64,000 nt of DNA, taken from positions 124,338 through 188,337 of the forward strand of contig NZ_VBSL01000005.1 of the NCBI RefSeq assembly GCF_006149005.1, read 5' to 3'. The first letter of the stretch is position 1. Each line of letters begins with the position of its first letter. Both the position numbers and the translations under genes were made by a program. Below, piece by piece: positions 26,980 to 35,836 of the stretch. The notes beneath the pieces were generated by a model. It was not told where the DNA came from and made no database searches. It saw only the letters and a list, made by a program, of their open reading frames with translations. Origin of the DNA: Larkinella sp. C7 (GTDB taxonomy: Bacteria; Bacteroidota; Bacteroidia; Cytophagales; Spirosomataceae).

Positions 26980-27050
26980 GAACACGGATGAAACGGATTG
27001 TAATCAGCGTAAATCCGTTTTGATCCGTCCACTCCGTTTCATCCGTGTTC
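26980..27050. repeat. Nested inverted repeat of CCGTTT/CCGTG words
   Basis: GAACACGGATGAAACGGA (26980-26997) pairs perfectly with TCCGTTTCATCCGTGTTC (27033-27050). The loop also contains AATCCGTTTTGATCCGT, which repeats the same words, so alternative folds are possible. It fills most of the gap before the symporter gene. Confidence 0.8.
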
Positions 27051-27075
27051 CCATTACACACAAACGCTAATAATC

Positions 27076-28803
27076 TTGAATACAACCATTGATACCGCCG
27101 TCATCCTCGTTTTCTCGGCTTTTGTGCTGGGCATCGGGATGCTGTTTGCCCGCACCGGACGAAACCTGAAATCCTTTTTTGCGGGCGGAGAAGCCGTGCC
27201 GTGGTTCATCGGCGGCTTGTCGCTGTTCATGAGCTTTTTCTCCGCCGGAACGTTCGTGGCCTGGGGTTCCATTGCCTACAAACACGGCTGGGTCGCCATC
27301 ACCATTCAGTGGACCATGTGCATCGGGGCACTGATCACCGGTTTGTACCTCGCGCCCCGCTGGAAAGCTGCCGGTGCCCTGACAGCCGCCGAGTTCATCC
27401 GCGAACGGCTGGGGCTAACGGTCCAGAAAGTGTACATATTCATTTTCACCCTCGTATCGGTTTTTATCAAAGGATCGGTGCTGTATCCGGTGGCCAAACT
27501 GGTCAGCTCGTCGCTGAACCTACCGCTGGTTCCCTGCACCATCGGGCTGGGGATTTTCATGATTGCTTACACCGCCGTCGGCGGACTTTGGGCCGTAATG
27601 GTGACCGACATTCTGCAATTTGTGGTTCTGTCGGCTGCCGTATTCATCCTGCTACCGCTTTCGCTTGATAAAGTCGGCGGTTTTGACGGTTTTACGAGTG
27701 CGGTTCCGGACGATTTTTTCAACCTCCTGAACGGCGAATACACCTTCGGATTCGTGGCGGCCTTTGTGATTTACCACATTTGCTACATCGGCGGCAACTG
27801 GACGTTCGTGCAACGCTACACCAGCGTCGACAGTCCGAAATCGGCCCGGAAAGTGGCGTTTCTGTTTGCGGGATTGTACCTCGTCAGCCCGGTTATCTGG
27901 ATGTTGCCGCCGATGATCTACAAAGCCATCAACCCCTCGCTGACTGGTCTGGATACCGAAAACGCGTACCTGATGATTTGCAAGCTCGTGTTGCCGCCGG
28001 GCCTCTTGGGACTGATGCTGACGGGCATGTACTTTTCCACCTCAGCCAGTGCCAACACGGCACTGAACGTGGTTTCGGCGGTTTTCACCAATGATATTTA
28101 CAAAGGATTGATCAATCCAAAGGCGTCGGACAAACAACTGATGCGGGTGGCTCGCGGCTCATCGTGGTTTTTCGGCGTCGGCATGATCCTCATTGCGCTG
28201 ATGGTTCCGGCCGCTGGCGGCATTGTGGAAGTGGTTCTGAGCATTTCGTCCATTTCGGGCGGTCCGCTGCTGGCTCCGCCCCTGTGGGCGCTGTTTTCCA
28301 AACGCCTGACCGGAAAAGCAACGCTCTGGGTAACGGGTATTGGCCTGACCGTCAACCTGTTTTTCAAGGCGGTTTCGCCCTGGCTGCTGGATTTCAAACT
28401 GACGCGCGGAGCCGAAACGATTATTGGCGTCGGCTTACCCCTGTTGCTTTTACTGGCCTATGAACTCTGGGCAAGATCCCGCGAAAAGGTGGCCGACGAG
28501 TACCTGACCTATCGCACCGCTGACAAACAAAAACGGATCGATGCGGCCGAAGCCGTCAGTGAAGAAGAAGCGATTGAAGTGAAGAAACAAAACCGCTTTG
28601 GCTTGCGGGTGATTGCTGTCTCGCTGGTTTTCACCGCCGTCATGCTGTTCGGACTGAGCTTTCTAACAACCCAGGGCGCGGGTATTACAGCGGTTATTTC
28701 TGGTGTCGTTCTGGCTGGCTCGCTCATACCGTGGCTGGCGTCCCGCCGGGTTCAAATCCCTTCAGGGCTGCAACAACCGGAGAAAATCATCAAAACACAT
28801 TGA
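27076..28803 (+). CDS. Sodium:solute symporter (SSS family)
   Basis: 575 residues starting with TTG, a start chosen because it opens directly onto the first membrane helix ('TAVILVFSAFVLGIGMLFA'). About 13 hydrophobic segments are visible. Family features include 'FFAGGEAVPWFIGGLSLFMS' after helix 1 and 'TAVGGLWAVMVTDILQFVVL', both typical of SSS sugar and organic solute transporters. An inner-membrane sodium-driven importer in this operon would carry the released sugar or oxidised sugar into the cytoplasm for the GH2 and second FAD enzyme. It lies 8 bases before the GH2 start. Confidence 0.92.
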   Translation: MNTTIDTAVILVFSAFVLGIGMLFARTGRNLKSFFAGGEAVPWFIGGLSLFMSFFSAGTFVAWGSIAYKHGWVAITIQWTMCIGALITGLYLAPRWKAAGALTAAEFIRERLGLTVQKVYIFIFTLVSVFIKGSVLYPVAKLVSSSLNLPLVPCTIGLGIFMIAYTAVGGLWAVMVTDILQFVVLSAAVFILLPLSLDKVGGFDGFTSAVPDDFFNLLNGEYTFGFVAAFVIYHICYIGGNWTFVQRYTSVDSPKSARKVAFLFAGLYLVSPVIWMLPPMIYKAINPSLTGLDTENAYLMICKLVLPPGLLGLMLTGMYFSTSASANTALNVVSAVFTNDIYKGLINPKASDKQLMRVARGSSWFFGVGMILIALMVPAAGGIVEVVLSISSISGGPLLAPPLWALFSKRLTGKATLWVTGIGLTVNLFFKAVSPWLLDFKLTRGAETIIGVGLPLLLLLAYELWARSREKVADEYLTYRTADKQKRIDAAEAVSEEEAIEVKKQNRFGLRVIAVSLVFTAVMLFGLSFLTTQGAGITAVISGVVLAGSLIPWLASRRVQIPSGLQQPEKIIKTH

Positions 28804-28811
28804 TTCATCTC

Positions 28812-30854
28812 ATGAGATACCCTCTGATCATTCTATTTTTAGTACTCCAGTTCGCCACGGCTTCGTTCGGCCAGTACAGCATCCGCGACCCGAAAGCCAT
28901 TCCGCTGCACGGCGAATGGGTGTTTGCGATGGACCCCAATGACGTTGGCGAAACCGGGAAATGGTACCGCGAAGACGCCCCGCTCAACCGCTGGAACAAG
29001 GTGACGGTGCCGCATTGTTTTTCGGTCGATCCACGCTACCAGTTTTACACGGGTACGGCCTGGTATCGCCGGACGTTTCCGTGGCAACCAACCACTGGCA
29101 AACGCGTGTTGCTCCACTTCGATGCCGCGTATTACGAAACCGTCGTCTGGCTCAACGGGCGGAAAGTCGGCACGCACGAAGGCGGGTATACGCCCTTTCA
29201 CTTTGATGTTACCGATTACCTGAAAGCAGGCTCGAACACCATTGCGGTTTCGGTCGATAACAACACCTGGAAGGTCGGCTCCATTCCCGGATCGAAAGAC
29301 AACAACGAACCGAACGACCCGTTTCCGGGCTGGGTCAACTATGGCGGATTGATTCGTCCGGTCTACCTGACCGTCGAACCGGCGGTTTATGTCGAAAATG
29401 TAAAAATCGAAGCGACGCCGGACCTCGCGAAAGGAACCGCCACGCTGAAGATCAAAACCCGGATTCGCAACACCACCGGCCAGACGAATGCGCCCAAGCT
29501 GGCGTTTCGGGTCGAGCAGGCTGGTAAAGTGCTTCCGCTCAACTGGAAACAGCAATCCGGTTCTGCTGCGAATCAAACCGTGGTGCTGGAAGCTGAAACC
29601 GCGCTCAAAGCCGCCGACGTCAAACTCTGGAGCCTCGACCAGCCGACTTTGTACGACGTTCAGGTCATTGCCGCAACCGACACCGTCCGAACTCATTTTG
29701 GCATTCGCAAGGTGGAAGTTCGCAATGCGCAACTGTTGCTGAATGGCCAGCCAATCAAGGTAGCGGGCGGCAACCGCGTGGTCGATTATCCGGCGCTGGG
29801 ATCACTGGAACCGGACTGGCTGGTTGAAAAAGACCTGCGGCTGATGAAAGAAGCCGGGATGGAACTCCACCGCCTGACCCACTACACGCCCTCCGAAACC
29901 GTCTACGACTGGGCCGACCGCAACGGCATGCTGATTATCACGGAAGCGGGCAACTGGCAGATTACACCCCGGTTAATGGACAATGACACCATCCGGACCA
30001 AATTCCGCCAGCAATTCCGCGAGATGGCCGAGCGCGACTGGAATCACCCCAGCGTCATTGCCTACAGCGTGGGGAACGAATACCTGTCGGAGCAACCCGC
30101 CGGACAGCGCTGGACCAAAGACATGATTGCCTACGCCCGCGAACTCGACCCCACCCGGCTGTACACTTTCGCGTCGATGCGGCTGAACATTCTGCCTAAA
30201 AAACCGGAAGACGAAGCCAGCCAGTACTGTGATTTCATCTCGACCAATACGTATGGCAACCACGCCAACGTCCTGAAACACATTCACTCGCTGTATCCCG
30301 ACAAACCAATTTTCATCAGCGAATATGGCACCCGGGCTGATGGCATCACCGGCGAAGCGGGGCAGGTCACGCACCTCGAAAAGTTCCTGAGTGATGTCCG
30401 GCCAATGCCCTACGTGGTGGGAGCATCGTGGTGGTCGTTCAACGATTACCTCAGCCGCCACGACGGCACCAATCCCGACGGCACCCGGCCCTGGGGACTG
30501 GTCCGGCACGACCGCTCGAAACGGCCGTTGTATGCGACCCACCAGACCGGCATGGCTCCGTTGACGGTTGAAAAATTAAGCTGGAAACCTGGCCCCGAAG
30601 GCACACATGCCCTCACGATCCGGCTAACGGCCCGGCCCGATTTTCCGGCGTATGCCCTGAAACAATACCGCCTGAAAACCGGTGCAACAACCCAACTGAT
30701 TCCCGATTTACAGCCGGGGCAAACCACTGATATTATACTTCCGGTAACGGGTTTCGATAAAACAATGACCGTTGAGGTTATGAAACCGACGGGCTTTTCA
30801 ATTCTTACGCAAACGATTGATCTGACGAATGATACGCGAACAAGCAACCGATAA
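28812..30854 (+). CDS. Glycoside hydrolase family 2 protein (beta-glucuronidase/galactosidase-like)
   Basis: 680 residues from the ATG at 28812, chosen because it opens a signal-like sequence 'MRYPLIILFLVLQFATASFG'. The order is sugar-binding jelly roll ('WYRRTFPW', 'VLLHFDAAYYETVVWLNGRK', 'YTPFHFDVTDYLK'), Ig-like domain, and TIM barrel. The catalytic residues are recognisable: acid/base Glu in 'YSVGNEYLSE' and nucleophile Glu in 'PIFISEYGTRADG'. The enzyme is probably exported, which differs from the cytoplasmic prediction for the next gene. Its 3' end overlaps the next start by 26 bases, suggesting coupling. The exact sugar specificity cannot be told. Confidence 0.9.
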   Translation: MRYPLIILFLVLQFATASFGQYSIRDPKAIPLHGEWVFAMDPNDVGETGKWYREDAPLNRWNKVTVPHCFSVDPRYQFYTGTAWYRRTFPWQPTTGKRVLLHFDAAYYETVVWLNGRKVGTHEGGYTPFHFDVTDYLKAGSNTIAVSVDNNTWKVGSIPGSKDNNEPNDPFPGWVNYGGLIRPVYLTVEPAVYVENVKIEATPDLAKGTATLKIKTRIRNTTGQTNAPKLAFRVEQAGKVLPLNWKQQSGSAANQTVVLEAETALKAADVKLWSLDQPTLYDVQVIAATDTVRTHFGIRKVEVRNAQLLLNGQPIKVAGGNRVVDYPALGSLEPDWLVEKDLRLMKEAGMELHRLTHYTPSETVYDWADRNGMLIITEAGNWQITPRLMDNDTIRTKFRQQFREMAERDWNHPSVIAYSVGNEYLSEQPAGQRWTKDMIAYARELDPTRLYTFASMRLNILPKKPEDEASQYCDFISTNTYGNHANVLKHIHSLYPDKPIFISEYGTRADGITGEAGQVTHLEKFLSDVRPMPYVVGASWWSFNDYLSRHDGTNPDGTRPWGLVRHDRSKRPLYATHQTGMAPLTVEKLSWKPGPEGTHALTIRLTARPDFPAYALKQYRLKTGATTQLIPDLQPGQTTDIILPVTGFDKTMTVEVMKPTGFSILTQTIDLTNDTRTSNR

Positions 30855-33111
30855 ACGAAGTCCGAAAACCGTCCGGTACGAGGCTGATTTGGTGGTGGTA
30901 GGCGGAGGACTTTCCGGTACCTGTTGTGCCATTACGGCGGCCCGGGCGGGCATCCGTGTTGTACTGGTGCAGGACCGGCCCGTACTGGGCGGCAACGCTT
31001 CCAGCGAAGTCCGGCTCTGGGTTCTGGGAGCCACCTCGCACATGGGCAATAACAACCGCTGGGCACGCGAAGGCGGTTTTATTGACGAGCTTCTGCTCGA
31101 AAACCTGTACCGGAATCCGGAAGGGAACCCGTTGATTTTTGACACAATCCTCCTCGAAAAGGTTGTCAACGAGCCGAATATCAAGCTCCTGCTGAACACG
31201 GCAGTCTACGAAGTGGAGAAGTCTGATGCCGAAACCATTACGGGGCTGAAGGCGTTTTGCAGCCAGAACAGCACGGCCTATGAGTTGGTGGCTCCGCTTT
31301 TCTGCGATGCCTCGGGCGATGGCGTCGTGGCGTTTCAGGCCGGGGCTGCGTTCCGGATGGGTGCTGAGTCGCAGGAAGAGTTTGGGGAGAAATTTGCGCC
31401 CACCGCCGAATATGGCGAACTGCTGGGGCACTCCCTTTATTTCTACTCGAAAGACACCGGCAAACCGGTTCGGTTCGTGCCGCCTTCGTATGCCTTACAG
31501 GACATCACCCAGATTCCGCGCTACCGACGCTTCAATACCAAAGAATTCGGTTGCCAGTTGTGGTGGATCGAATACGGCGGTCGGCTCGACACGGTTCACG
31601 AAACCGAAACCATCAAGTGGGAACTCTGGAAAGTGGTCTACGGTGTCTGGAATCACATCAAAAACTCCGGGCAGTTTCCCGAAGCCGAAACGATGACGCT
31701 CGAATGGGTCGGGCAGATTCCCGGTAAACGCGAAAGCCGCCGATTCGAGGGTGATTACATGCTGAAACAACAGGATGTAGTGGAGCAGCGGACCCACCCC
31801 GACGCTGTGGCATTCGGTGGCTGGTCGCTGGACCTGCACCCCGCCGATGGCGTTTTTTCCGAAAAACCGGGTTGCAACCAGTGGCACAGCAAGGGGCTTT
31901 ACCAGCTTCCATACCGTTCGTTCTACAGCCGAAACATCAAAAACCTGTTCATTGCCGGACGGATCATCAGCGCTTCGCACGTCGCGTTTGCTTCCTCGCG
32001 GGTGATGGGAACGAGTGCCCACGGCGGACAGGCCGTTGGCATGGCCGCAGCGCTGTGTACCCGCGACGGTCTGCTGCCCCGCGACCTGACCGAACCAATT
32101 CGGATGCAGAAATTGCAGCAGGAACTACTGAAAACCGGTCAGCATATTCCGGGTTTAGTACTCCATGACGAAAGCGATTTAACCCAGAAAGCCACCCTCT
32201 CGGCTTCCAGTGAGCTGGTTTTGAACGAATTGCCAGCCGACGGACCTTTGGTGCCGCTAACGGCCTCAGCCGCCCAGATGCTGCCATTACCCGCCGGGCC
32301 GGTTCCCAGTGTAACGGTTTGGGTCAGTGCCGACCAGGCCACTACCCTGACGGTTGAACTGCGTCGCAGCAGCAAACCCGACAACCACACGCCGGACGTG
32401 ACCCTTCAAACCCTGACGCTTGAGCTGCCCAAAGGCAAACAGGAACTGGATCTGAATTTTGATGCCGTCCTGGAAGAACCGGGGTATGTGTTCATAACTT
32501 TTTTAAAAAACGAGCACGTCCGGCTGCAATACAGCACCTTACGCGTGACGGGCATCCTATCGGTTTTCAACAAAATCAACGCGGCTGTTTCCAACTTTGG
32601 TAAACAGGAACCGACGGAGGACATCGGGGTGGAAGCGTTCGAATTCTGGACGCCCGAGCGTCGGCCCAAAGGACAGAACATCGCCTTGAAGATCGATTCC
32701 GGTATTGCCCTGTTTGGTGTGAAGAACCTCCGCAACGGGATTCAGCGGCCGACGAATCAACCCAATGCCTACGTAGCGGCCCCCAATGATCCGAATCCGA
32801 CGGTTACCTTAAGCTGGCCTTCGGTTCAGCGCATCGGCCGAGTGGAATTGTTTTTCGACGGTGACTTCGACCATCCGCTCGAAACCGTGATCATGACGCA
32901 TCCGGAGACGGAAGTGCCGTTTTGTGTTCGTCAATACATCCTCTGTAATGATCGCAACGAACGTATTTTTCAGGAAAGTGACAACCACCAGACCCGCAAT
33001 ACGATCCGGTTTGAGCAGCCCGTCGAAACCCGCAGCCTGACGATTCACCTGAAAGCCATGAACGGACCGGTTCCGGCGGCTTTGCTGGAAGTCCGGTGTT
33101 ACGCCGATTAG
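30829..33111 (+). CDS. Cytoplasmic FAD-dependent oxidoreductase with C-terminal beta domain
   Basis: 760 residues, no signal peptide. The start ATG lies inside the GH2 gene. FAD site: 'DLVVVGGGLSGTCCAITAAR' (about residue 20), 'DRPVLGGNASSEVRLW', 'CDASGDGVVAFQAGA' and 'NLFIAGRIISASHVAFAS'. This is the same family as the secreted protein at 20093. Residues about 450-760 add two beta-rich modules, the last one resembling a discoidin-type sugar-binding fold ('RIGRVELFFDGDFDHPLE'). A sugar-binding-like module on a protein without an obvious export signal is unusual. The gene ends the locus; a short palindrome follows. Confidence 0.85.
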   Translation: MIREQATDKRSPKTVRYEADLVVVGGGLSGTCCAITAARAGIRVVLVQDRPVLGGNASSEVRLWVLGATSHMGNNNRWAREGGFIDELLLENLYRNPEGNPLIFDTILLEKVVNEPNIKLLLNTAVYEVEKSDAETITGLKAFCSQNSTAYELVAPLFCDASGDGVVAFQAGAAFRMGAESQEEFGEKFAPTAEYGELLGHSLYFYSKDTGKPVRFVPPSYALQDITQIPRYRRFNTKEFGCQLWWIEYGGRLDTVHETETIKWELWKVVYGVWNHIKNSGQFPEAETMTLEWVGQIPGKRESRRFEGDYMLKQQDVVEQRTHPDAVAFGGWSLDLHPADGVFSEKPGCNQWHSKGLYQLPYRSFYSRNIKNLFIAGRIISASHVAFASSRVMGTSAHGGQAVGMAAALCTRDGLLPRDLTEPIRMQKLQQELLKTGQHIPGLVLHDESDLTQKATLSASSELVLNELPADGPLVPLTASAAQMLPLPAGPVPSVTVWVSADQATTLTVELRRSSKPDNHTPDVTLQTLTLELPKGKQELDLNFDAVLEEPGYVFITFLKNEHVRLQYSTLRVTGILSVFNKINAAVSNFGKQEPTEDIGVEAFEFWTPERRPKGQNIALKIDSGIALFGVKNLRNGIQRPTNQPNAYVAAPNDPNPTVTLSWPSVQRIGRVELFFDGDFDHPLETVIMTHPETEVPFCVRQYILCNDRNERIFQESDNHQTRNTIRFEQPVETRSLTIHLKAMNGPVPAALLEVRCYAD

Positions 33112-33809
33112 CCACCCCTGTTTTTCAATTCCCGGAATATTCCCGAATCGCAAGAGCCGGTTCGGGAATACCGCTTTGGGTTGCCTAAAAGAAATAATTT
33201 GTTTTCGTAACTAATAAAGCCTATCTAGCGTTATATCCAGTATATGGTGCAACTTCTCCATCATCGATTTTGGTTTCCTGGTTGACACACATCGATAGGC
33301 CGCCACTCTTCTTTTTTGTAAAGCACTGTATTTCAGAGTAGATATCATGATTATCGAGTTGGTCTGATCATGGTAAAACGACCGCCTGATGCCTTTATCA
33401 ACGGTTTGTTGGCCGCTCTTTCACTATTAAACAACATAGAGAAAATGGTACATGCGATTCATTTGCTGAAAGAAAAATTTAAAACGATCGGAGTAACACA
33501 ATGGAACAACCTGCTTCATCGGGTTTTCCGGCCGGTTATTGGCCCATCACAATCCATTTACGATTCAGTGGGAAACGGCATGTTTGGTTTCGATCAGGCT
33601 CCGGCTAAAAGCTACCAATTGATTCCTGTCGAAACGAATAAACCCACTTTTCAACCACAGAAATCGAAGCAGTATCTCCTGGAAGATATTCGCTAATCGA
33701 CTACAGGTTGAAAACGATTTCAGTAAGCAGTCTTTGTTTGAAATGACCAGCTTATTGGACCATTTGCTCCGAAAATTCGGGCAAATACAATGACTTTTTA
33801 TTTCACAAA
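33112..33809. other. Gap of about 700 bases after the glycan locus
   Basis: Contains a hairpin ATTCCCGAA/TTCGGGAAT (33139-33169) that could end the glycan operon. The remaining part is AT-richer and contains only one doubtful reading frame (33370-33696). No RNA gene or mobile element was seen. Confidence 0.6.
33370..33696 (+). CDS. Hypothetical protein (doubtful)
   Basis: A 108-residue frame with no recognised domain. An inner start at M26 would leave 'MVHAIHLLKEKFKTIGVTQW', a plausible amphipathic N-terminus. It has neither a clear ribosome site nor a partner gene. It lies in an AT-richer gap and may be chance or a decayed gene. Confidence 0.3.
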   Translation: MVKRPPDAFINGLLAALSLLNNIEKMVHAIHLLKEKFKTIGVTQWNNLLHRVFRPVIGPSQSIYDSVGNGMFGFDQAPAKSYQLIPVETNKPTFQPQKSKQYLLEDIR

Positions 33810-34091
33810 ATGAACGAATTAGCCACCAAGCTCCAAAAAATGCAGGAATTTGGCACACCCACCGTCGGTGGTTATGTCATTACAAACTTTTACCGGTCGA
33901 ACGCCCACAGTGGGCCAACCACCTATCGGTTGCATTTTAAAAGAGAAAAAGATTTAACACCTCCTTCGTTTGACGTTGTCATTCAATACACCGAAGCATT
34001 TCAGGTAGACTACAAAGATCCGGGACACGATACGGAACGGCTTACGTTTCCAACGTATGAATCGGTTATGGCTTATTTAGCCGCCAAGTAG
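33810..34091 (+). CDS. Small hypothetical protein
   Basis: 93 residues, mixed alpha/beta, soluble. The sequence has a regular pattern ('GYVITNFYRSNAHSGPTTYR', 'FDVVIQYTEAFQVDYKD') and ends in 'YESVMAYLAAK', like a compact folded domain. I do not recognise the family. It is a single gene, followed by a hairpin with a T-run at 34116-34176, which supports its being a real transcription unit. Confidence 0.6.
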   Translation: MNELATKLQKMQEFGTPTVGGYVITNFYRSNAHSGPTTYRLHFKREKDLTPPSFDVVIQYTEAFQVDYKDPGHDTERLTFPTYESVMAYLAAK

Positions 34092-34115
34092 CACCCAAAT
34101 CCATACATTCTACAG

Positions 34116-34176
34116 ACGCGAAGTTGAGTCGTGGCAAAATGACCTGATCATTTTCCAGCTCAGTTTCGCGTTTTTA
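34116..34176 (+). terminator. Probable terminator after the 93-residue gene
   Basis: ACGCGAA (34116-34122) pairs with TTCGCGT (34165-34171); inner bases TTGAG and CTCA extend the stem. A run of T follows. The loop is long (over 30 bases), which weakens the call. Confidence 0.45.
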
Positions 34177-34411
34177 TTTTTAAATAATATAAAATAAAAA
34201 CCAAATAATCCTATTTTTACAGTATTGCAAATAATACAATTTTTTATACATTATCCATATCCAGAAGCAAGCTATACTGAAAACGAAGGAGTTAAAAACC
34301 GCATTGATTTTATCTATACTGCATCAATAAATCGAATTTACATCCTACCTACTTTTTTTGCATTTTTGTATTGAATTTAGATTTTACAACCTGTATAAAT
34401 ACTGGCAAACC
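34177..34411. promoter_or_regulatory. AT-rich upstream region of the peroxiredoxin gene
   Basis: About 235 bases with many A/T tracts, well below the GC of its surroundings. It includes T-rich words such as TACTTTTTTTG and CATTTTTGTATTG shortly before the start, which resemble Bacteroidota -7 boxes without a perfect match. The most likely role is promoter and 5' leader for the peroxiredoxin. Confidence 0.45.
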
Positions 34412-34966
34412 ATGAAAAATCAAATTGTTTCCGTCGGATCAACCTTTCCGGATTTCAAGAAACTGGCTGTTGTATCGCTGGACAAAGGCAACGAGTTTTA
34501 CGAGATTTCGTCGGACGATCACAAGAACGCCGGCAAATGGCTGGTGATGTTCTGGTGGCCGAAAGACTTTACATTCGTATGCCCCACCGAAATCGCTGAG
34601 TTCAACAACAAGTTCGAAGATTTTGCTGACCGGGATACGATCGTAATTGGTGCCTCGACCGATAGTGAATTTGTTCACCTGGCGTGGCGCAAAAACCATG
34701 ATGATCTGCGTGGCCTGAAATTCCCGATGCTGGCCGACACCTCAAAATCACTGGCCGAAGAGCTGGGCATTCTGGAAGCCAACGAAAAAATCGCTTACCG
34801 TGTCACCTACATCGTTGACCCCCAAGGCATCATTCGGTGGGTTTCGGTAAACGACCTGTCTGTTGGCCGGAACGTAAACGAAGTCATCCGCGTGCTGGAT
34901 GCCCTGCAAACCGACGAGCTTTGCCCCTGCAACTGGGTAAAAGGCGAAGAAACGCTAACGGCTTAA
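34412..34966 (+). CDS. Peroxiredoxin (AhpC/TSA family)
   Basis: 184 residues from the ATG at 34412; the longer frame from 34358 would add an unlikely aromatic stretch. The peroxidatic Cys is in 'FTFVCPTEIAEFNNKF', and a C-terminal 'LCPCNW' supplies candidate resolving cysteines. The enzyme reduces peroxides in the cytoplasm. The next gene encodes an AhpD-like CxxC protein that can recycle AhpC-type enzymes, so the two probably work together. OxyR is encoded 6.5 kb further on and is a likely regulator, though no OxyR site was identified. Confidence 0.92.
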   Translation: MKNQIVSVGSTFPDFKKLAVVSLDKGNEFYEISSDDHKNAGKWLVMFWWPKDFTFVCPTEIAEFNNKFEDFADRDTIVIGASTDSEFVHLAWRKNHDDLRGLKFPMLADTSKSLAEELGILEANEKIAYRVTYIVDPQGIIRWVSVNDLSVGRNVNEVIRVLDALQTDELCPCNWVKGEETLTA

Positions 34967-34974
34967 TTTTAATT

Positions 34975-35080
34975 GTGATTGAGCGAATGCGTGATTGAGT
35001 GAATAGCTCCGCCAATTACAACTTCCTGCGGAGCTATTCACTCAATCACTCAATCACGCATTCTATCATTCACTCATTCA
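34975..35080. repeat. Long hairpin between the peroxiredoxin and AhpD-like genes
   Basis: The left arm (34975-35012) ends in GTGATTGAGTGAATAGCTCC, and the right arm (from 35028) begins GCGGAGCTATTCACTCAATC. They pair over at least 22 bases. The right arm repeats TCAATCAC and continues with more TCATTCACTCATTC words. It shares GCGTGATTGAG with the element at 17265. It ends 4 bases before the AhpD-like start, so the ribosome site lies in or next to the stem. Confidence 0.85.
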
Positions 35081-35084
35081 AGAG

Positions 35085-35675
35085 ATGACCACGTCCATTC
35101 AAAACGAAACCATACTGTCGCTGCTGACCAATCTGGGATTGGATACCTCGGCCGCTTACCCGGCACTCGAAACGCTGGGACAGGTTGACCACCGGTATTT
35201 GCGCGATCTGAAAATCAATGTTGGCAACGTTCTGAACAGCAGCCAGCATCTGTCGAAAAAGCACGCTTATCTGCTGGCGTTGTCGGTTGCCGCGAACGAG
35301 AAATACCAGCCGCTGATCGATAGTTTTTCAGCCATTGCCCGTCAGGAAGGCGCCACGGATGCCGAAATCGCGGAAACGCTGGCCTGCACGTCGCTGTTGA
35401 GCACCAACAACGTTTTTTACCGTTTCCGGCACTTCACCGGAAAAGACTACTACCAACAGACCCAACCCGGTATTCGGATGAGCATCATGATGAATCCGGC
35501 GTTGGGGAAAGAATTTTTCGAGTTGGTTAGCCTCGTTGTTTCAGCCGTCAACGGGTGTGAATTGTGCGTTCGTTCGCACGAAGAAAGCGTGTTGAAACAC
35601 GGTGCCACGGAGGCCCGGGTATTCGACGCCATCCGGTTAGGATCGGTCGTAAAAGGACTGATTACCATTCTATAG
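35085..35675 (+). CDS. AhpD-like carboxymuconolactone decarboxylase family protein
   Basis: 196 residues, all helical. The AhpD active-site pattern E-x4-C-x2-C-x3-H appears in 'VNGCELCVRSHEESVLKHG' (about residues 150-170), where the two Cys form the redox pair. AhpD reduces the peroxiredoxin AhpC. It lies just downstream of the AhpC-like gene, separated only by the long palindrome, and has its own terminator behind. Confidence 0.92.
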   Translation: MTTSIQNETILSLLTNLGLDTSAAYPALETLGQVDHRYLRDLKINVGNVLNSSQHLSKKHAYLLALSVAANEKYQPLIDSFSAIARQEGATDAEIAETLACTSLLSTNNVFYRFRHFTGKDYYQQTQPGIRMSIMMNPALGKEFFELVSLVVSAVNGCELCVRSHEESVLKHGATEARVFDAIRLGSVVKGLITIL

Positions 35676-35700
35676 CGTAATACCTACACTTCATTGACGA

Positions 35701-35738
35701 ACCTGCGGGACTTTTTAAAGTCTCGCAGGTTTTTTTTT
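35701..35738 (+). terminator. Rho-independent terminator
   Basis: ACCTGCGGGACTTT and AAAGTCTCGCAGGT form a 14-pair stem (one G-T pair) with a 2-base spacer and are followed by eight T. It ends the AhpC/AhpD unit. Confidence 0.9.
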
Positions 35739-35836
35739 GCCAAATAATAAAACAAGCTCTTTGTGTAACCACTTACCGCGCATTTTAAATAAGTTTACCT
35801 GTCAAAAATACCTACTCTCTCCTCTAATACAACAGC

